DNA from: LMUY01 sp964235495
Lineage (GTDB): Bacteria > Pseudomonadota > Alphaproteobacteria > Acetobacterales > Acetobacteraceae
Reading direction: 5' to 3'
DNA: 64,000 nucleotides
Assembly: GCA_964235495.1 (NCBI GenBank)
Contig: CAXSAX010000017.1
Coordinates: 1 to 64,000, forward strand
In this document: one piece after another, positions 17,908 to 25,699 of the stretch
Numbering within the stretch: position 1 is the first letter of the stretch
Layout of the letters: every line of letters begins with the position of its first letter
Made by a program: the position numbers and the translations under genes
The notes under the pieces: generated by a model
Told to the model about the DNA's origin: nothing
Databases searched by the model: none
The model's input: only the letters and a program-made list of their open reading frames with translations

Positions 17908-18864
17908 GTGGAGCGGCTGGACGCGTTCATGGCGCGGGCTAACGGGCAGTACTACGCCACCCACGACCCGTTCGCCGACTTCACCACAGCGCCCGAGATC
18001 AGCCAGGCGTTCGGCGAGGTGCTGGGGGCGTGGGCGGCGGTGACCTGGGAGGGGATGGGGCGGCCGGAGCGGGTGGTGCTGGCCGAGGCCGGCCCCGGCC
18101 GCGGCACGCTGATGGCGGACGCGCTGCGCGGGGTGGCGCGGGTGGCGCCGGCGTTCCGGGCGGCGCTGCGGGTGCATTTGGTCGAGACCTCGCCGCGGCT
18201 GCGGGCGATGCAGGCGGCGGCGGTGCCGGACGCCGTGTGGCACGACCGGGTGGAGCAGCTGCCGGGGGGGCCGCTGATCCTGCTGGCCAACGAGTTCCTG
18301 GACGCGCTGCCGGTGCGGCAGCTCGTGCGGCGCGGCAAGGGGTGGGCGGAGCGGTACGTGGCGCAGGGCGCGTGGGTGGAATGCCCCTTCCCGCAGGAAG
18401 CGGGAGAAGGCAGCGAGGGAGACATCCGGGAGGTGCGTGATCCTGCCCTCGCCATCCACATCGGCGAACGCCTGCGCGCGTCGGCGGGGGTCGCGCTGTT
18501 CCTCGATTACGGCCCGCTCGCCAGCGGACCCGGCGACAGCCTGCAAGCCCTGCGCGACGGCAAGCCCGCGGAGCCGCTGGCCGACCCGGGCGAGGCCGAC
18601 CTCACCGCGCACGTGGACTTCGCCGCCTTTGCGCGCGACGCCGGCGTGCCCGCCTACGGCCCGCTGCCGCAGGGCAAGTTCCTCACCCGGCTCGGCCTGT
18701 TCGCCCGCATCCACCGGCTGGCGCAGACGCTGCCCTGGCGGGAGGCCGCGCGCATGACGGAAGCCGGCCGCCGGCTGGCGGAGCCGGACCGCATGGGGGC
18801 GCTGTTCAAGGCGCTGGCGCTCACCTCGCCCGGCCTGGCCACGCCCGCCGGGTTCGAGGCATGA
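17908..18864 (+). CDS. MidA/NDUFAF7-family SAM-dependent methyltransferase (DUF185)
   Basis: This 318-residue protein belongs to the DUF185/MidA family; the mitochondrial member NDUFAF7 methylates an arginine of complex I subunit NDUFS2. Hallmarks are YYATHDPFADFTTAPEIS near residue 16, LAEAGPGRGTLMAD (SAM motif), and NEFLDALPVRQLV. The start is a GTG immediately after the lgt TAG, leaving a slightly shorter N terminus than usual. The stop overlaps the next ATG. A role in respiratory complex I assembly is a family-based inference. Confidence 0.88.
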   Translation: MERLDAFMARANGQYYATHDPFADFTTAPEISQAFGEVLGAWAAVTWEGMGRPERVVLAEAGPGRGTLMADALRGVARVAPAFRAALRVHLVETSPRLRAMQAAAVPDAVWHDRVEQLPGGPLILLANEFLDALPVRQLVRRGKGWAERYVAQGAWVECPFPQEAGEGSEGDIREVRDPALAIHIGERLRASAGVALFLDYGPLASGPGDSLQALRDGKPAEPLADPGEADLTAHVDFAAFARDAGVPAYGPLPQGKFLTRLGLFARIHRLAQTLPWREAARMTEAGRRLAEPDRMGALFKALALTSPGLATPAGFEA

Positions 18865-19610
18865 CGCCGCACCTGCGCGGCGCGCTGCCCGCCCCGCACG
18901 GCTTCTTCACCCGCGAGGGCGGCGTGTCCACCGGGCCGTTCGCCAGCCTGAACTGCAGCCTGTCCGGCGCGGACGACCCGGCCGCCGTGGCGGAGAACCG
19001 CCGCCGGGTCGCCGCGGCCATCGGTGTGCAAACCCTGGTGGGCTGCACCCAGGTGCACGGGGCGGCGGTGGCGGTGGTGGACGCGCCGTGGCCGCCCGGC
19101 GCCGGCCCGCGGGCGGACGCGATGGTGACCCGGCGGCCCGGCCTCGGCCTCGGCATCATCACCGCCGATTGCGCGCCCGTGCTGTTCGCCGCCCCCGGCG
19201 TGGTGGGGGCGGCGCATGCCGGGTGGCGCGGCGCGCTGGCCGGGGTGCTGGAGGCGGTGGTGGCGGCCATGGGCGGGCAGGACGTGCAGGCCGCGGTCGG
19301 CCCCTGCATCGGGCCGGCTTCCTACGAAGTCGGCGCGGATTTGCGGGACGCGGTGCTGGCGCGGGAGGCGGCCGATGCGCGGTTCTTTGCCGGCGGGCGG
19401 CCCGGCCACTGGCTGTTCGACCTGCCGGGCTACTGCGCCGCCCGGCTGCGCGCCGCCGGGGTCTCGGTGACTGTTCTGGGGCATGACACGCTGCCGGACG
19501 AGCAGCGCTTCTTCAGCCACCGCCGCCGCACGCTTGCCGGGGGCGGCCCGATCGGCCATCAGGTCGCGGTGATCGCATGCCCTACATCCCCATCTTCGTC
19601 CTGCTGCTGA
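18861..19610 (+). CDS. pgeF: Laccase-domain protein, YfiH/PgeF family
   Basis: This 249-residue protein has the DUF152/Cu-oxidase_4 fold of YfiH and YlmD. The zinc and catalytic residues appear in CTQVHG, ITADCAPVLF and AAHAGWRGALAG. Members have been reported as polyphenol oxidases, purine nucleosidases or the peptidoglycan editing factor PgeF; the sequence alone does not decide between these. The last ten residues (CPTSPSSSCC) run past the usual family end and overlap a tiny hydrophobic ORF in another frame. ATGA overlap with the gene upstream. Confidence 0.88.
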   Translation: MTPHLRGALPAPHGFFTREGGVSTGPFASLNCSLSGADDPAAVAENRRRVAAAIGVQTLVGCTQVHGAAVAVVDAPWPPGAGPRADAMVTRRPGLGLGIITADCAPVLFAAPGVVGAAHAGWRGALAGVLEAVVAAMGGQDVQAAVGPCIGPASYEVGADLRDAVLAREAADARFFAGGRPGHWLFDLPGYCAARLRAAGVSVTVLGHDTLPDEQRFFSHRRRTLAGGGPIGHQVAVIACPTSPSSSCC

Positions 19611-19648
19611 TCGTTCTCATGGTGCTGTTCGGCTGTGTGCTCAGCTAG
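19577..19648 (+). CDS. Possible 23-residue hydrophobic peptide
   Basis: A short frame starting ATG CCC TAC encodes MPYIPIFVLLLIVLMVLFG plus CVLS. It could form a single membrane helix, or a minimal lipoprotein with FGC as lipobox. It overlaps the 3' end of the pgeF-like gene and the start of the lipoprotein gene. No clear ribosome binding site precedes it. It may be a coupling element or chance. Confidence 0.3.
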   Translation: MPYIPIFVLLLIVLMVLFGCVLS

Positions 19649-20582
19649 AGGGCTGGCGATGCTGGCCGCGTTGAGCCTGCTGGCCGGGTGCGGGGACCTG
19701 CCGCAGCCGTTCCTCGGGCGGCCCGGCGCCACCGCCGTGCGGCTGTCGCAGCCGCCACCGTCCCGGCTGGACATCCCGCTGCCGACCGCCTCGCTGCTGA
19801 CCGACGGGGCGGCCCGCGCATGGTCCGACGCGCTGGCCGACGCGCTGGTGGCGCAGGAGCTGCCGGCGTTCGCCACCGCCTCCCCCCGCAAGACCGACTG
19901 GCGGCTGGTGCTGACGGCCGAGCTGCAGGGCGGCATGGTAGTGCCGACCTACACCGTGACCAACCCGCAGGGCGTGCCGCAGGGCGCCAGCCAGGGCGAG
20001 CCGGTGGCGGCGCGCGCGTGGGCCGCCGGCCAGCCCGGCACGTTCAAGGCGGCGGCCGAGGCGCAGGCGCCCAAGCTCGTGTCCCTGCTGACCGGCATCG
20101 AGGCGCGGCGGCAGATGAGCGACCCGCACAGCCTGCTGAACCGCCCGCCCGTGCTGTACCTCAAGGCCGTCACCGGGGCGCCCGGCGACGGCAACGCGGC
20201 GCTCACCCGGCTGATGACGGCGCAGCTGCCCACCCTGGGCGACGTGGTGCAGGACACCCCCAAGGGCGCCGACTTCACCGTGGCCGGCGAGGTCAAGACC
20301 GCACCCGGCGCGGGCGGGACGACGCGGGTGGAGGTGCAATGGGTGGTGACGGACGAGCAGGGGCGGGAACGCGGCCGGGTGGTGCAGCTGAACGAGGTGC
20401 CGCAGGGCTCGCTGGACCAGTTCTGGGGCGAGGTGGCGATGGTGGTGGCCAACGAGGCGGCCGGCGGGGTGCGCGACGTGGTGACCCAGGCCGTCGGGCG
20501 CGCCGACACGCTGGCCAAGGTGCCCAAGGACAAGCAGGCGGGGGACAAGCAGTCGGGGGAGAAGCAGGGGGCGGATAGATGA
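19635..20582 (+). CDS. Putative outer-membrane or periplasmic lipoprotein
   Basis: This 315-residue protein begins with a lipoprotein signal: MCSARGLAMLAALSLLAGCG, lipobox LAGC. No known domain was recognised. The body has alternating hydrophobic and polar stretches, a central region LLTGIEARRQ, and a Lys/Gln-rich C terminus (DKQAGDKQSGEKQGADR). The GTG at 19635 gives a signal with a basic n-region; an ATG at 19659 has the better ribosome site (AGAGGG) but leaves a very short signal. It is encoded next to lgt, the enzyme that would lipidate it. Confidence 0.7.
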   Translation: MCSARGLAMLAALSLLAGCGDLPQPFLGRPGATAVRLSQPPPSRLDIPLPTASLLTDGAARAWSDALADALVAQELPAFATASPRKTDWRLVLTAELQGGMVVPTYTVTNPQGVPQGASQGEPVAARAWAAGQPGTFKAAAEAQAPKLVSLLTGIEARRQMSDPHSLLNRPPVLYLKAVTGAPGDGNAALTRLMTAQLPTLGDVVQDTPKGADFTVAGEVKTAPGAGGTTRVEVQWVVTDEQGRERGRVVQLNEVPQGSLDQFWGEVAMVVANEAAGGVRDVVTQAVGRADTLAKVPKDKQAGDKQSGEKQGADR

Positions 20583-20639
20583 CAAGATGGTGAACGGTTG
20601 CTAGAACCGCCTGCCGCCGGACCGGGACAGCCCCCACCC

Positions 20640-21572
20640 ATGAAGATCGTTGCCTGCAACAGCAACCGGCCCCTGGCCGAGGCGGTGGCCGCGAGCCTCG
20701 GCATCCCCCTCACCCGGGCGCTGATCCGGCGCTACGCCGACATGGAGGTGTTCGTGGAAATCCACGAGAACGTCCGCGGCGAGGACGTGTTCGTGCTGCA
20801 ATCCACTTCCTACCCGGCCAACGACAACCTGATGGAGCTGCTGGTCACGCTGGACGCGCTGCGCCGGTCGAGCGCGCGCCGGGTCACGGCGGTGGTGCCG
20901 TATTTCGGCTACGCCCGGCAGGACCGCAAGACGGCGCCGCGCACCCCGATTAGCGCCAAGCTGGTGGCCAACCTCATCACCGAGGCCGGCGCCAACCGGG
21001 TGCTGACGCTCGACCTGCACGCGGCGCAGATTCAGGGCTTCTTCGACATCCCCGTGGACAACCTCTACGCCGCGCCGCTGTTCACCGCGGACATCCAAGA
21101 GCGCTTCGCCGGGCGCACGCTGATGATCGTCTCGCCCGACGTGGGCGGCGTGCTGCGGGCGCGCAACCTGGCCTCCCGCCTCAACTGCGACCTGGCCATC
21201 ATCGACAAGCGGCGGGAGCGGGCGGGCGTGTCGGAGGTGATGAATATCATCGGCGAGGTGGAGGGCTGCGACTGCATCCTGGTGGACGACATCTGCGACT
21301 CCGGCGGCACGCTGTGCAACGCCGCCACCGCGCTGATGGAGGGCGGCGCGCGCTCCGTCGGCGTGTACGTGACGCACGGGGTGCTGTCGGGCGGGGCGGT
21401 GGCGCGGATTTCCGCCTCCCCGATCGAGATGATGACCATCACGGACAGCATCGAGCCGACGCTGGCGGTGCAGGGGGCGGCCAACCTGCGCACCTTCACC
21501 ATCGCGCCGCTGCTGGCCGAGGCGATGCGCCGGATCAACGAGGAGAGCAGCGTCAGCTCGCTGTTCGATTAA
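20640..21572 (+). CDS. prs: Ribose-phosphate pyrophosphokinase (PRPP synthase)
   Basis: This 310-residue cytoplasmic enzyme makes PRPP from ribose-5-phosphate and ATP for purine, pyrimidine, histidine and tryptophan synthesis. It shows YPANDNLMELL, the flexible-loop VVPYFGYARQDRK, DLHAAQIQGFFDIP, and the PRPP-binding loop CILVDDICDSGGT. Length is that of class I enzymes. The ATG at 20640 is chosen because homologues begin MKIV; the frame extends 14 codons upstream without conservation. Confidence 0.95.
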   Translation: MKIVACNSNRPLAEAVAASLGIPLTRALIRRYADMEVFVEIHENVRGEDVFVLQSTSYPANDNLMELLVTLDALRRSSARRVTAVVPYFGYARQDRKTAPRTPISAKLVANLITEAGANRVLTLDLHAAQIQGFFDIPVDNLYAAPLFTADIQERFAGRTLMIVSPDVGGVLRARNLASRLNCDLAIIDKRRERAGVSEVMNIIGEVEGCDCILVDDICDSGGTLCNAATALMEGGARSVGVYVTHGVLSGGAVARISASPIEMMTITDSIEPTLAVQGAANLRTFTIAPLLAEAMRRINEESSVSSLFD

Positions 21573-21583
21573 GGGGACATGGC

Positions 21584-22201
21584 GTGAAACTGTACTACTC
21601 GCCCGGCACGTGCGCGCTGGGCATCCACGTGCTGCTGGAGGAGATCGGCCAGCCCTACGAGACGGAGCTGGTCAACGTGCGCGAGGGCATGCAGCACCAG
21701 CCGCAGTTCGTGGCGGTGAGCGCCAAGTCCAAGGTGCCGGTCTTGCGGCGCGACGACGGCAGCGTGCTGACCGAGTACGGCGCCATCGCCACCTGGCTGG
21801 CGCGCACCCACCCGGCGGCGCGGCTGATGCCGCCCGACGCCGAGGGCGAGGCGCGGACGCTGGAGGCGATGGACTACGCCGTGGCCACCGTGCACATGCA
21901 GGGCTTCACCCGCATCGCCCGCCCCGGCAACTTCGCCCCCAGCGAGGCCGACCGCGAGGCGGTGCAGGCGCGCGGGCGGGAGATCTACGCCAAGGGGATG
22001 GCGCTGCTGGCCGAGTCGCTGGGCGGCCGGGACTGGGTCGCGGGCGACTACTCGGTGGCGGATTCGGCGCTGTTCTATCTCTGCAACTGGGCGCCGCGCT
22101 CCGGCACGGAGCTGCCCGGCCCGCTCCAGGCGCATTTCGCCCGCATGAAGGCCCGCCCCGCGGTGCACCGCGCGCTGGTGGCCGAAGGGCTGGCTTCCTG
22201 A
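21584..22201 (+). CDS. Glutathione S-transferase family protein
   Basis: This 205-residue protein has a thioredoxin-like N-terminal domain (KLYYSPGTCALGIHVLLEEI, with the beta-class Cys in GTCALG) and an all-helical C-terminal domain ending in a WVAGDYSVADSALFY motif, the usual GST N-capping region. The start is a GTG with AAGGGG upstream. A close ATG at 21579 is out of frame. Substrate unknown; members detoxify electrophiles or act in stress response. It overlaps the next frame through CTGA. Confidence 0.88.
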   Translation: MKLYYSPGTCALGIHVLLEEIGQPYETELVNVREGMQHQPQFVAVSAKSKVPVLRRDDGSVLTEYGAIATWLARTHPAARLMPPDAEGEARTLEAMDYAVATVHMQGFTRIARPGNFAPSEADREAVQARGREIYAKGMALLAESLGGRDWVAGDYSVADSALFYLCNWAPRSGTELPGPLQAHFARMKARPAVHRALVAEGLAS

Positions 22202-22785
22202 GCACGCTGCCGGCCCGCGCCTTCTGGTTCCTGCGCCACGGCGAGACCGACTGGAACGCCGCCGGGCGCAGCCAGGGCCGCACCGACGTGCCGCTCAACG
22301 CCACCGGACGGGCGCAGGCGGAGGCGGCGGCGCAGGTATTGTACGGCCGCGGCATCTCCAGCATCGTCAGCTCGCCGCTGTCGCGCGCGATGGACACCGC
22401 CCAAGCGGTGGCGGCCGTGCTGGGTCTGCCGGTGACGGCGGGGGTGGACTTGCAGGAAGCCTCGTTCGGCATCCGGGAAGGCACCCCGATGGGCGGGGCG
22501 TGGTTCGACGGCTGGATCGCCGGCACGTCCACGCCCGAGGGCGCCGAGAGCTTCGCCGCCCTGCGCACCCGGGCCGCGGCCGGCCTGCGCGCGGCGCTGG
22601 CCTGCACGGCGCCCGTGCTGGTGGTGGCGCATGGCGGGCTGTTTCGCGCGCTGCGGGCGGAGATGGGGCTGGAGTTCACCGCTCGCACGCCGAACGCCAC
22701 GCCGTTTTTCTGCGATCCCGGCCCGCCTTGGACGCTGCGGCCGGTGGTGGTGCCGGGGCAGCTGGCCGCTCCGCCGACGATCTAG
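22198..22785 (+). CDS. Histidine phosphatase family (phosphoglycerate-mutase-like) protein
   Basis: This roughly 195-residue protein has the catalytic FLRHGETDWN near the N terminus, SSPLSRAMDTAQAV, and the second catalytic histidine in VVAHGGLFRAL. It is likely a small-molecule phosphatase of the CobC/GpmB type. No ATG, GTG or TTG is in frame between the upstream gene and the RHG motif. The best candidate is a CTG whose last two bases open the GST stop (CTGA), the same four-base overlap seen elsewhere in this operon. It ends just before a multi-hairpin repeat. Confidence 0.82.
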   Translation: MSTLPARAFWFLRHGETDWNAAGRSQGRTDVPLNATGRAQAEAAAQVLYGRGISSIVSSPLSRAMDTAQAVAAVLGLPVTAGVDLQEASFGIREGTPMGGAWFDGWIAGTSTPEGAESFAALRTRAAAGLRAALACTAPVLVVAHGGLFRALRAEMGLEFTARTPNATPFFCDPGPPWTLRPVVVPGQLAAPPTI

Positions 22786-22795
22786 GTTCAGCACG

Positions 22796-22913
22796 CAAGG
22801 TCGGGGCTTTGCCCCGAACCCCACCAGAGGACGAAGTCCTCTGGACACCTGGCTCTAGTACCAGGGGTCAAGGGAACCTCGTCCCCTTGCGGGTGCAGGG
22901 CAGAGCCCTGCTG
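22796..22913. repeat. Multi-hairpin intergenic repeat, copy 1, between convergent genes
   Basis: Four palindromes follow each other: TCGGGGC-ttt-GCCCCGA (22801-22817), CCAGAGGAC-gaa-GTCCTCTGG (22824-22844), CAAGGGAAC-ctc-GTCCCCTTG (22869-22889, one mismatch) and GCAGGGC-aga-GCCCTGC (22895-22911). The unit recurs at 27701-27821 and, diverged, at 55496-55606. Lying between the phosphatase (plus) and metW (minus), it probably serves as a two-way terminator. U-tracts are absent. Confidence 0.85.
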
Positions 22914-23576
22914 CTAGGCCGCCCGCCGCAGCAGGAACAGCGCCTGCTCGCCGAACAGATTGGCCAGCTGCGGGAAGCGCCGCCACGGCGAGCGGCGGCC
23001 CGCCTCGTCCACCGCCAGCCAGCGCTCCACCGCATAGCCTTCCTGCGCGCATAGCTCGAAGAAGTCCCGCACGGTGCAGGGGTGGATGTTGGGCGTCTCG
23101 TGCCAGGGGCGGTCCCAGGTCTTGGTCATCGGCATCCGCCCGGACAGCAGCAGCTGCCAGCGCACCAGCCAGTGGCCGAAATTGGGGAAGCTGACCAGCG
23201 CGCGGGTGCCGATCCTGAGCATCTGGCGCAGCACCTCGCGCGGGCGCTCCACCGCCTGCAGTGTGCGGGACAGCACCACGTAGTCGAACGCGCCGTCCGG
23301 GTAGTGCTCCAGGTCGCTGTCCGCGTCGCCGTGCATCACCGGCAGGCCGTGCGCCACCGCGTGCGTCACGGCCGCCATGTCCAGCTCGATGCCGCGCGCG
23401 TCGCAGCCGCGGGTGCGGAACAGGTGGTCGATCAGGCTGCCGTCGCCGCTGCCGATGTCCAGCACGCGGCTGCCGGGGACGATCATCTCGCTCATCAGCC
23501 GCAGGTCGAGCCGCATGTTCTTGGCGACGAACTGGACGGGAGGCTTCACGCCCGCCGCCTCACGAGAGGCCCGCAT
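22914..23576 (-). CDS. metW: Methionine biosynthesis protein MetW
   Basis: This 220-residue SAM-methyltransferase-fold protein works with MetX in homoserine acylation in proteobacteria. It has MRLDLRLMSEMI at the start of the conserved part, SAM motif VLDIGSGDGSLIDHL, YDYVVLSRTLQ-type post-motif (FDYVVLSRTLQAVERP), FPNFGHWLVR and TPNIHPCTVRDFF. The ATG at 23576 overlaps the metX stop by 17 bases; a GTG at 23549 with GAGGCGG upstream, 10 bases after the metX stop, is an equally good start. The pair metX-metW is a standard operon. Confidence 0.92.
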   Translation of the reverse strand: MRASREAAGVKPPVQFVAKNMRLDLRLMSEMIVPGSRVLDIGSGDGSLIDHLFRTRGCDARGIELDMAAVTHAVAHGLPVMHGDADSDLEHYPDGAFDYVVLSRTLQAVERPREVLRQMLRIGTRALVSFPNFGHWLVRWQLLLSGRMPMTKTWDRPWHETPNIHPCTVRDFFELCAQEGYAVERWLAVDEAGRRSPWRRFPQLANLFGEQALFLLRRAA

Positions 23577-24714
23577 GCTCGGCGCAGCCTTGCAGGAAGC
23601 CGCCCAGGGTGCGGTGGAAGTCCGGCTCGTCCAGCAGGAAGGCGTCGTGCCCCTTGTCGGACGCGATCTCCACGAAGCTCACATTGGCCGCCGCCCGATT
23701 CAGCGCGCGGGCGACGGCGCGGGACTGCGCGGTGGGGAACAGCCAGTCCGAGCTGAACGACACCACGCAGAACCGGGTGCGGGCGCCGCGGAACGCCGCC
23801 GACAAATCCCCGGCGTGGTCGGCCGCGAGGTCGAAGTAGTCCATCGCCCGGGTGATGGTCAGGTAGGAGTTGGCGTCGAACCGGTTGACGAAGGCGCTGC
23901 CCTGGTGGCGCAGGTAGCTCTCCACCTCGAACAAGTCGCCGAACAGGCTGAGCGCCTCGCGGGCCGAATCCGGCACCGCCTGCAGGCGGCGGCCGAACTT
24001 GCGGGTCAGCGCCTCCTCCGACAGGTATGTGATGTGGGCGGCCATGCGCGCCACCGCCAGGCCGCGCGCCGGCACCCGGCCGCTGGCCCAGTAGCGCCCC
24101 CCCACCCAGTCCGGATCGGCGAAGATCGCCTGGCGGCCCACCTCGTGGAAGGCGATGTTCTGCGCCGAGTGGAATGCGGCGGTGGCGACCGGCACGGCGG
24201 CGAACACCTGCGCCGGGTAGGCGGCGGCCCATTGCAGCACCTGCATCCCGCCCATGGAGCCGCCCACCACGGCGAACAGCCGGGCGATGCCGAGCCGGTC
24301 CACCAGCAGCTTCTGCGCCCGCACCATGTCGCCCACCGTGATGGGCGGGAAGCCAGTGCCCCAGGGCTCGCCGGTCGCCGGGTCGGGCGAGCGCGGCCCG
24401 GTGGTGCCGAGGCAGGAGCCGAGCACGTTGGAGCAGATGACGAAGAAGCGGTCCGTGTCGATCGGGCGGCCAGGCCCGACCACCGCGTCCCACCAGCCGC
24501 CGCGCCCGGTCAGCGGGTGGCGCTCGGCGGCGTATTGATCCCCGGTCAGCGCATGGCAGACCAGCACGGCGTTGCTGCGGGCGGCGTTGAGCGCGCCGTA
24601 GGTGCAGTAGGCCACGTCCAGCCCCGGCAGCGACTGGCCGCACTCCAGCGGGAACGGCTCCGGGAAATGGGCGTGCTGGTGCGGGATGACGGACAGGGAT
24701 TCAGGATGGTCCAC
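23560..24714 (-). CDS. metX: Homoserine O-acetyltransferase MetX
   Basis: This alpha/beta-hydrolase acylates homoserine with an acyl-CoA in the first committed step to methionine. Features are VLVCHALTGDQ, WWDAVVGPG, the nucleophile elbow VVGGSMGGMQVLQW, and the late catalytic Asp and His in FSSDWLFPTAQSR and SDKGHDAFLL. About 384 residues from the GTG at 24714; homologues start near VDHPESL, and the longer frame to 24762 runs into the divergent promoter. No SAM-II or other riboswitch was recognised in the short upstream gap. Confidence 0.92.
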   Translation of the reverse strand: MDHPESLSVIPHQHAHFPEPFPLECGQSLPGLDVAYCTYGALNAARSNAVLVCHALTGDQYAAERHPLTGRGGWWDAVVGPGRPIDTDRFFVICSNVLGSCLGTTGPRSPDPATGEPWGTGFPPITVGDMVRAQKLLVDRLGIARLFAVVGGSMGGMQVLQWAAAYPAQVFAAVPVATAAFHSAQNIAFHEVGRQAIFADPDWVGGRYWASGRVPARGLAVARMAAHITYLSEEALTRKFGRRLQAVPDSAREALSLFGDLFEVESYLRHQGSAFVNRFDANSYLTITRAMDYFDLAADHAGDLSAAFRGARTRFCVVSFSSDWLFPTAQSRAVARALNRAAANVSFVEIASDKGHDAFLLDEPDFHRTLGGFLQGCAEHAGLS

Positions 24715-24826
24715 GCCCCGTGTATGGCGACGCGGCCCCCCCGCGGCAACCGGGCCGGCCACGGCGGGCGAGCGTGGGCGAGCGTGGGCGATTGCCCGCG
24801 GGCCTGCCCGGGTTTAATCCAACCGT

Positions 24827-25699
24827 ATGCCTGACGCCCTGCCTCAACCCGTGGCCGACCTGGCGGCGCTGCGCGGCCAGCTGGACCAGCTGGACGACGC
24901 GTTGCACGACGTGCTGCTGCGCCGGGCCGCCGTGGTGGAGCAGGTGGGCCGCCTCGGCGTGAAGGGCCGCGTGGCGCTGCGGCCGGGGCGCGAGGCCGCC
25001 ATCCTGCGCCGGCTGCTCGCCCGCCACGCCGGGCCTTTCCCGCCCGGCAGCCTGCTGCGCCTCTGGCGCGAGCTGCTGGGCGGCATGACGGCCGTGCAGG
25101 GCGCCTGCGCCGTCGCCGTATGCGATCCGGACCCGGCGTGCGGCTACACCGCCGCCGCGCGGGAGCATTTCGGCGCGCTGATCCCGCTGCGCAGCTATCG
25201 CACCCCGGCGCAGGCGATGGGCGAGGTGCGCAACGGGTGGGCCGCCGCCGCCGTGCTGCCGCTGCCGGCGGACGGCGAGGCCGCCTCCGCCGCCTGGTGG
25301 ACGGCGCTGCTGCACCAGGACGGGCCGCGCATCCACGTCACCGCGCGGCTGCCGTTCTGGGCGCCGCGGCCGGAGGGCGCGCCCAAGGTGCAGGCCCTGG
25401 TGGTCTCGGCGGCGGCGCCGGACCCGAGCGGGGACGACCGCTCCCTGCTGGGGCTGGAGGTGCCGGTGGAGCACAGCCGCGACCGCCTGTCGCAGGCGCT
25501 GGCCGCATCGGGGCTGGAGGCCGGCTCCGTGGTGCTGCGCCGGGATCCGGGGGCGGCCCGCGTGCTGGTGGAGGTGTCCGGCTTCGTCACCGAGTCCGAC
25601 CCGCGCCTGGCCGGCTTCGCCACCCTGCGCCCGCCCGTGGTGGTGGGCGCCTACGCCGTGCCGATCCAGGGAGCCCCACCCAAGGAGACACCGCCATGA
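24827..25699 (+). CDS. Chorismate mutase (AroQ class) with C-terminal extension
   Basis: This 290-residue protein begins with an AroQ-type helical chorismate mutase domain: LAALRGQLDQLDDALHDVLL, then RLGVKGRVALRPGREAAILR, within the first 90 residues. The remaining 200 residues look like a degenerate prephenate-dehydratase-like or regulatory region (ACAVAVCDPD onward) without the catalytic TRF motif. It converts chorismate to prephenate for Phe and Tyr. It heads the operon with hisC and tyrA. The stop overlaps the next ATG (ATGA) and is preceded by AAGGAGA, the ribosome site for hisC. Confidence 0.85.
   Translation: MPDALPQPVADLAALRGQLDQLDDALHDVLLRRAAVVEQVGRLGVKGRVALRPGREAAILRRLLARHAGPFPPGSLLRLWRELLGGMTAVQGACAVAVCDPDPACGYTAAAREHFGALIPLRSYRTPAQAMGEVRNGWAAAAVLPLPADGEAASAAWWTALLHQDGPRIHVTARLPFWAPRPEGAPKVQALVVSAAAPDPSGDDRSLLGLEVPVEHSRDRLSQALAASGLEAGSVVLRRDPGAARVLVEVSGFVTESDPRLAGFATLRPPVVVGAYAVPIQGAPPKETPP

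Noticed and set aside
24715..24826. Possible SAM riboswitch upstream of metX
   Set aside because: The gap is short, has only a 10-bp tandem (AGCGTGGGCG at 24771-24790), and shows none of the conserved SAM-II sequence blocks.
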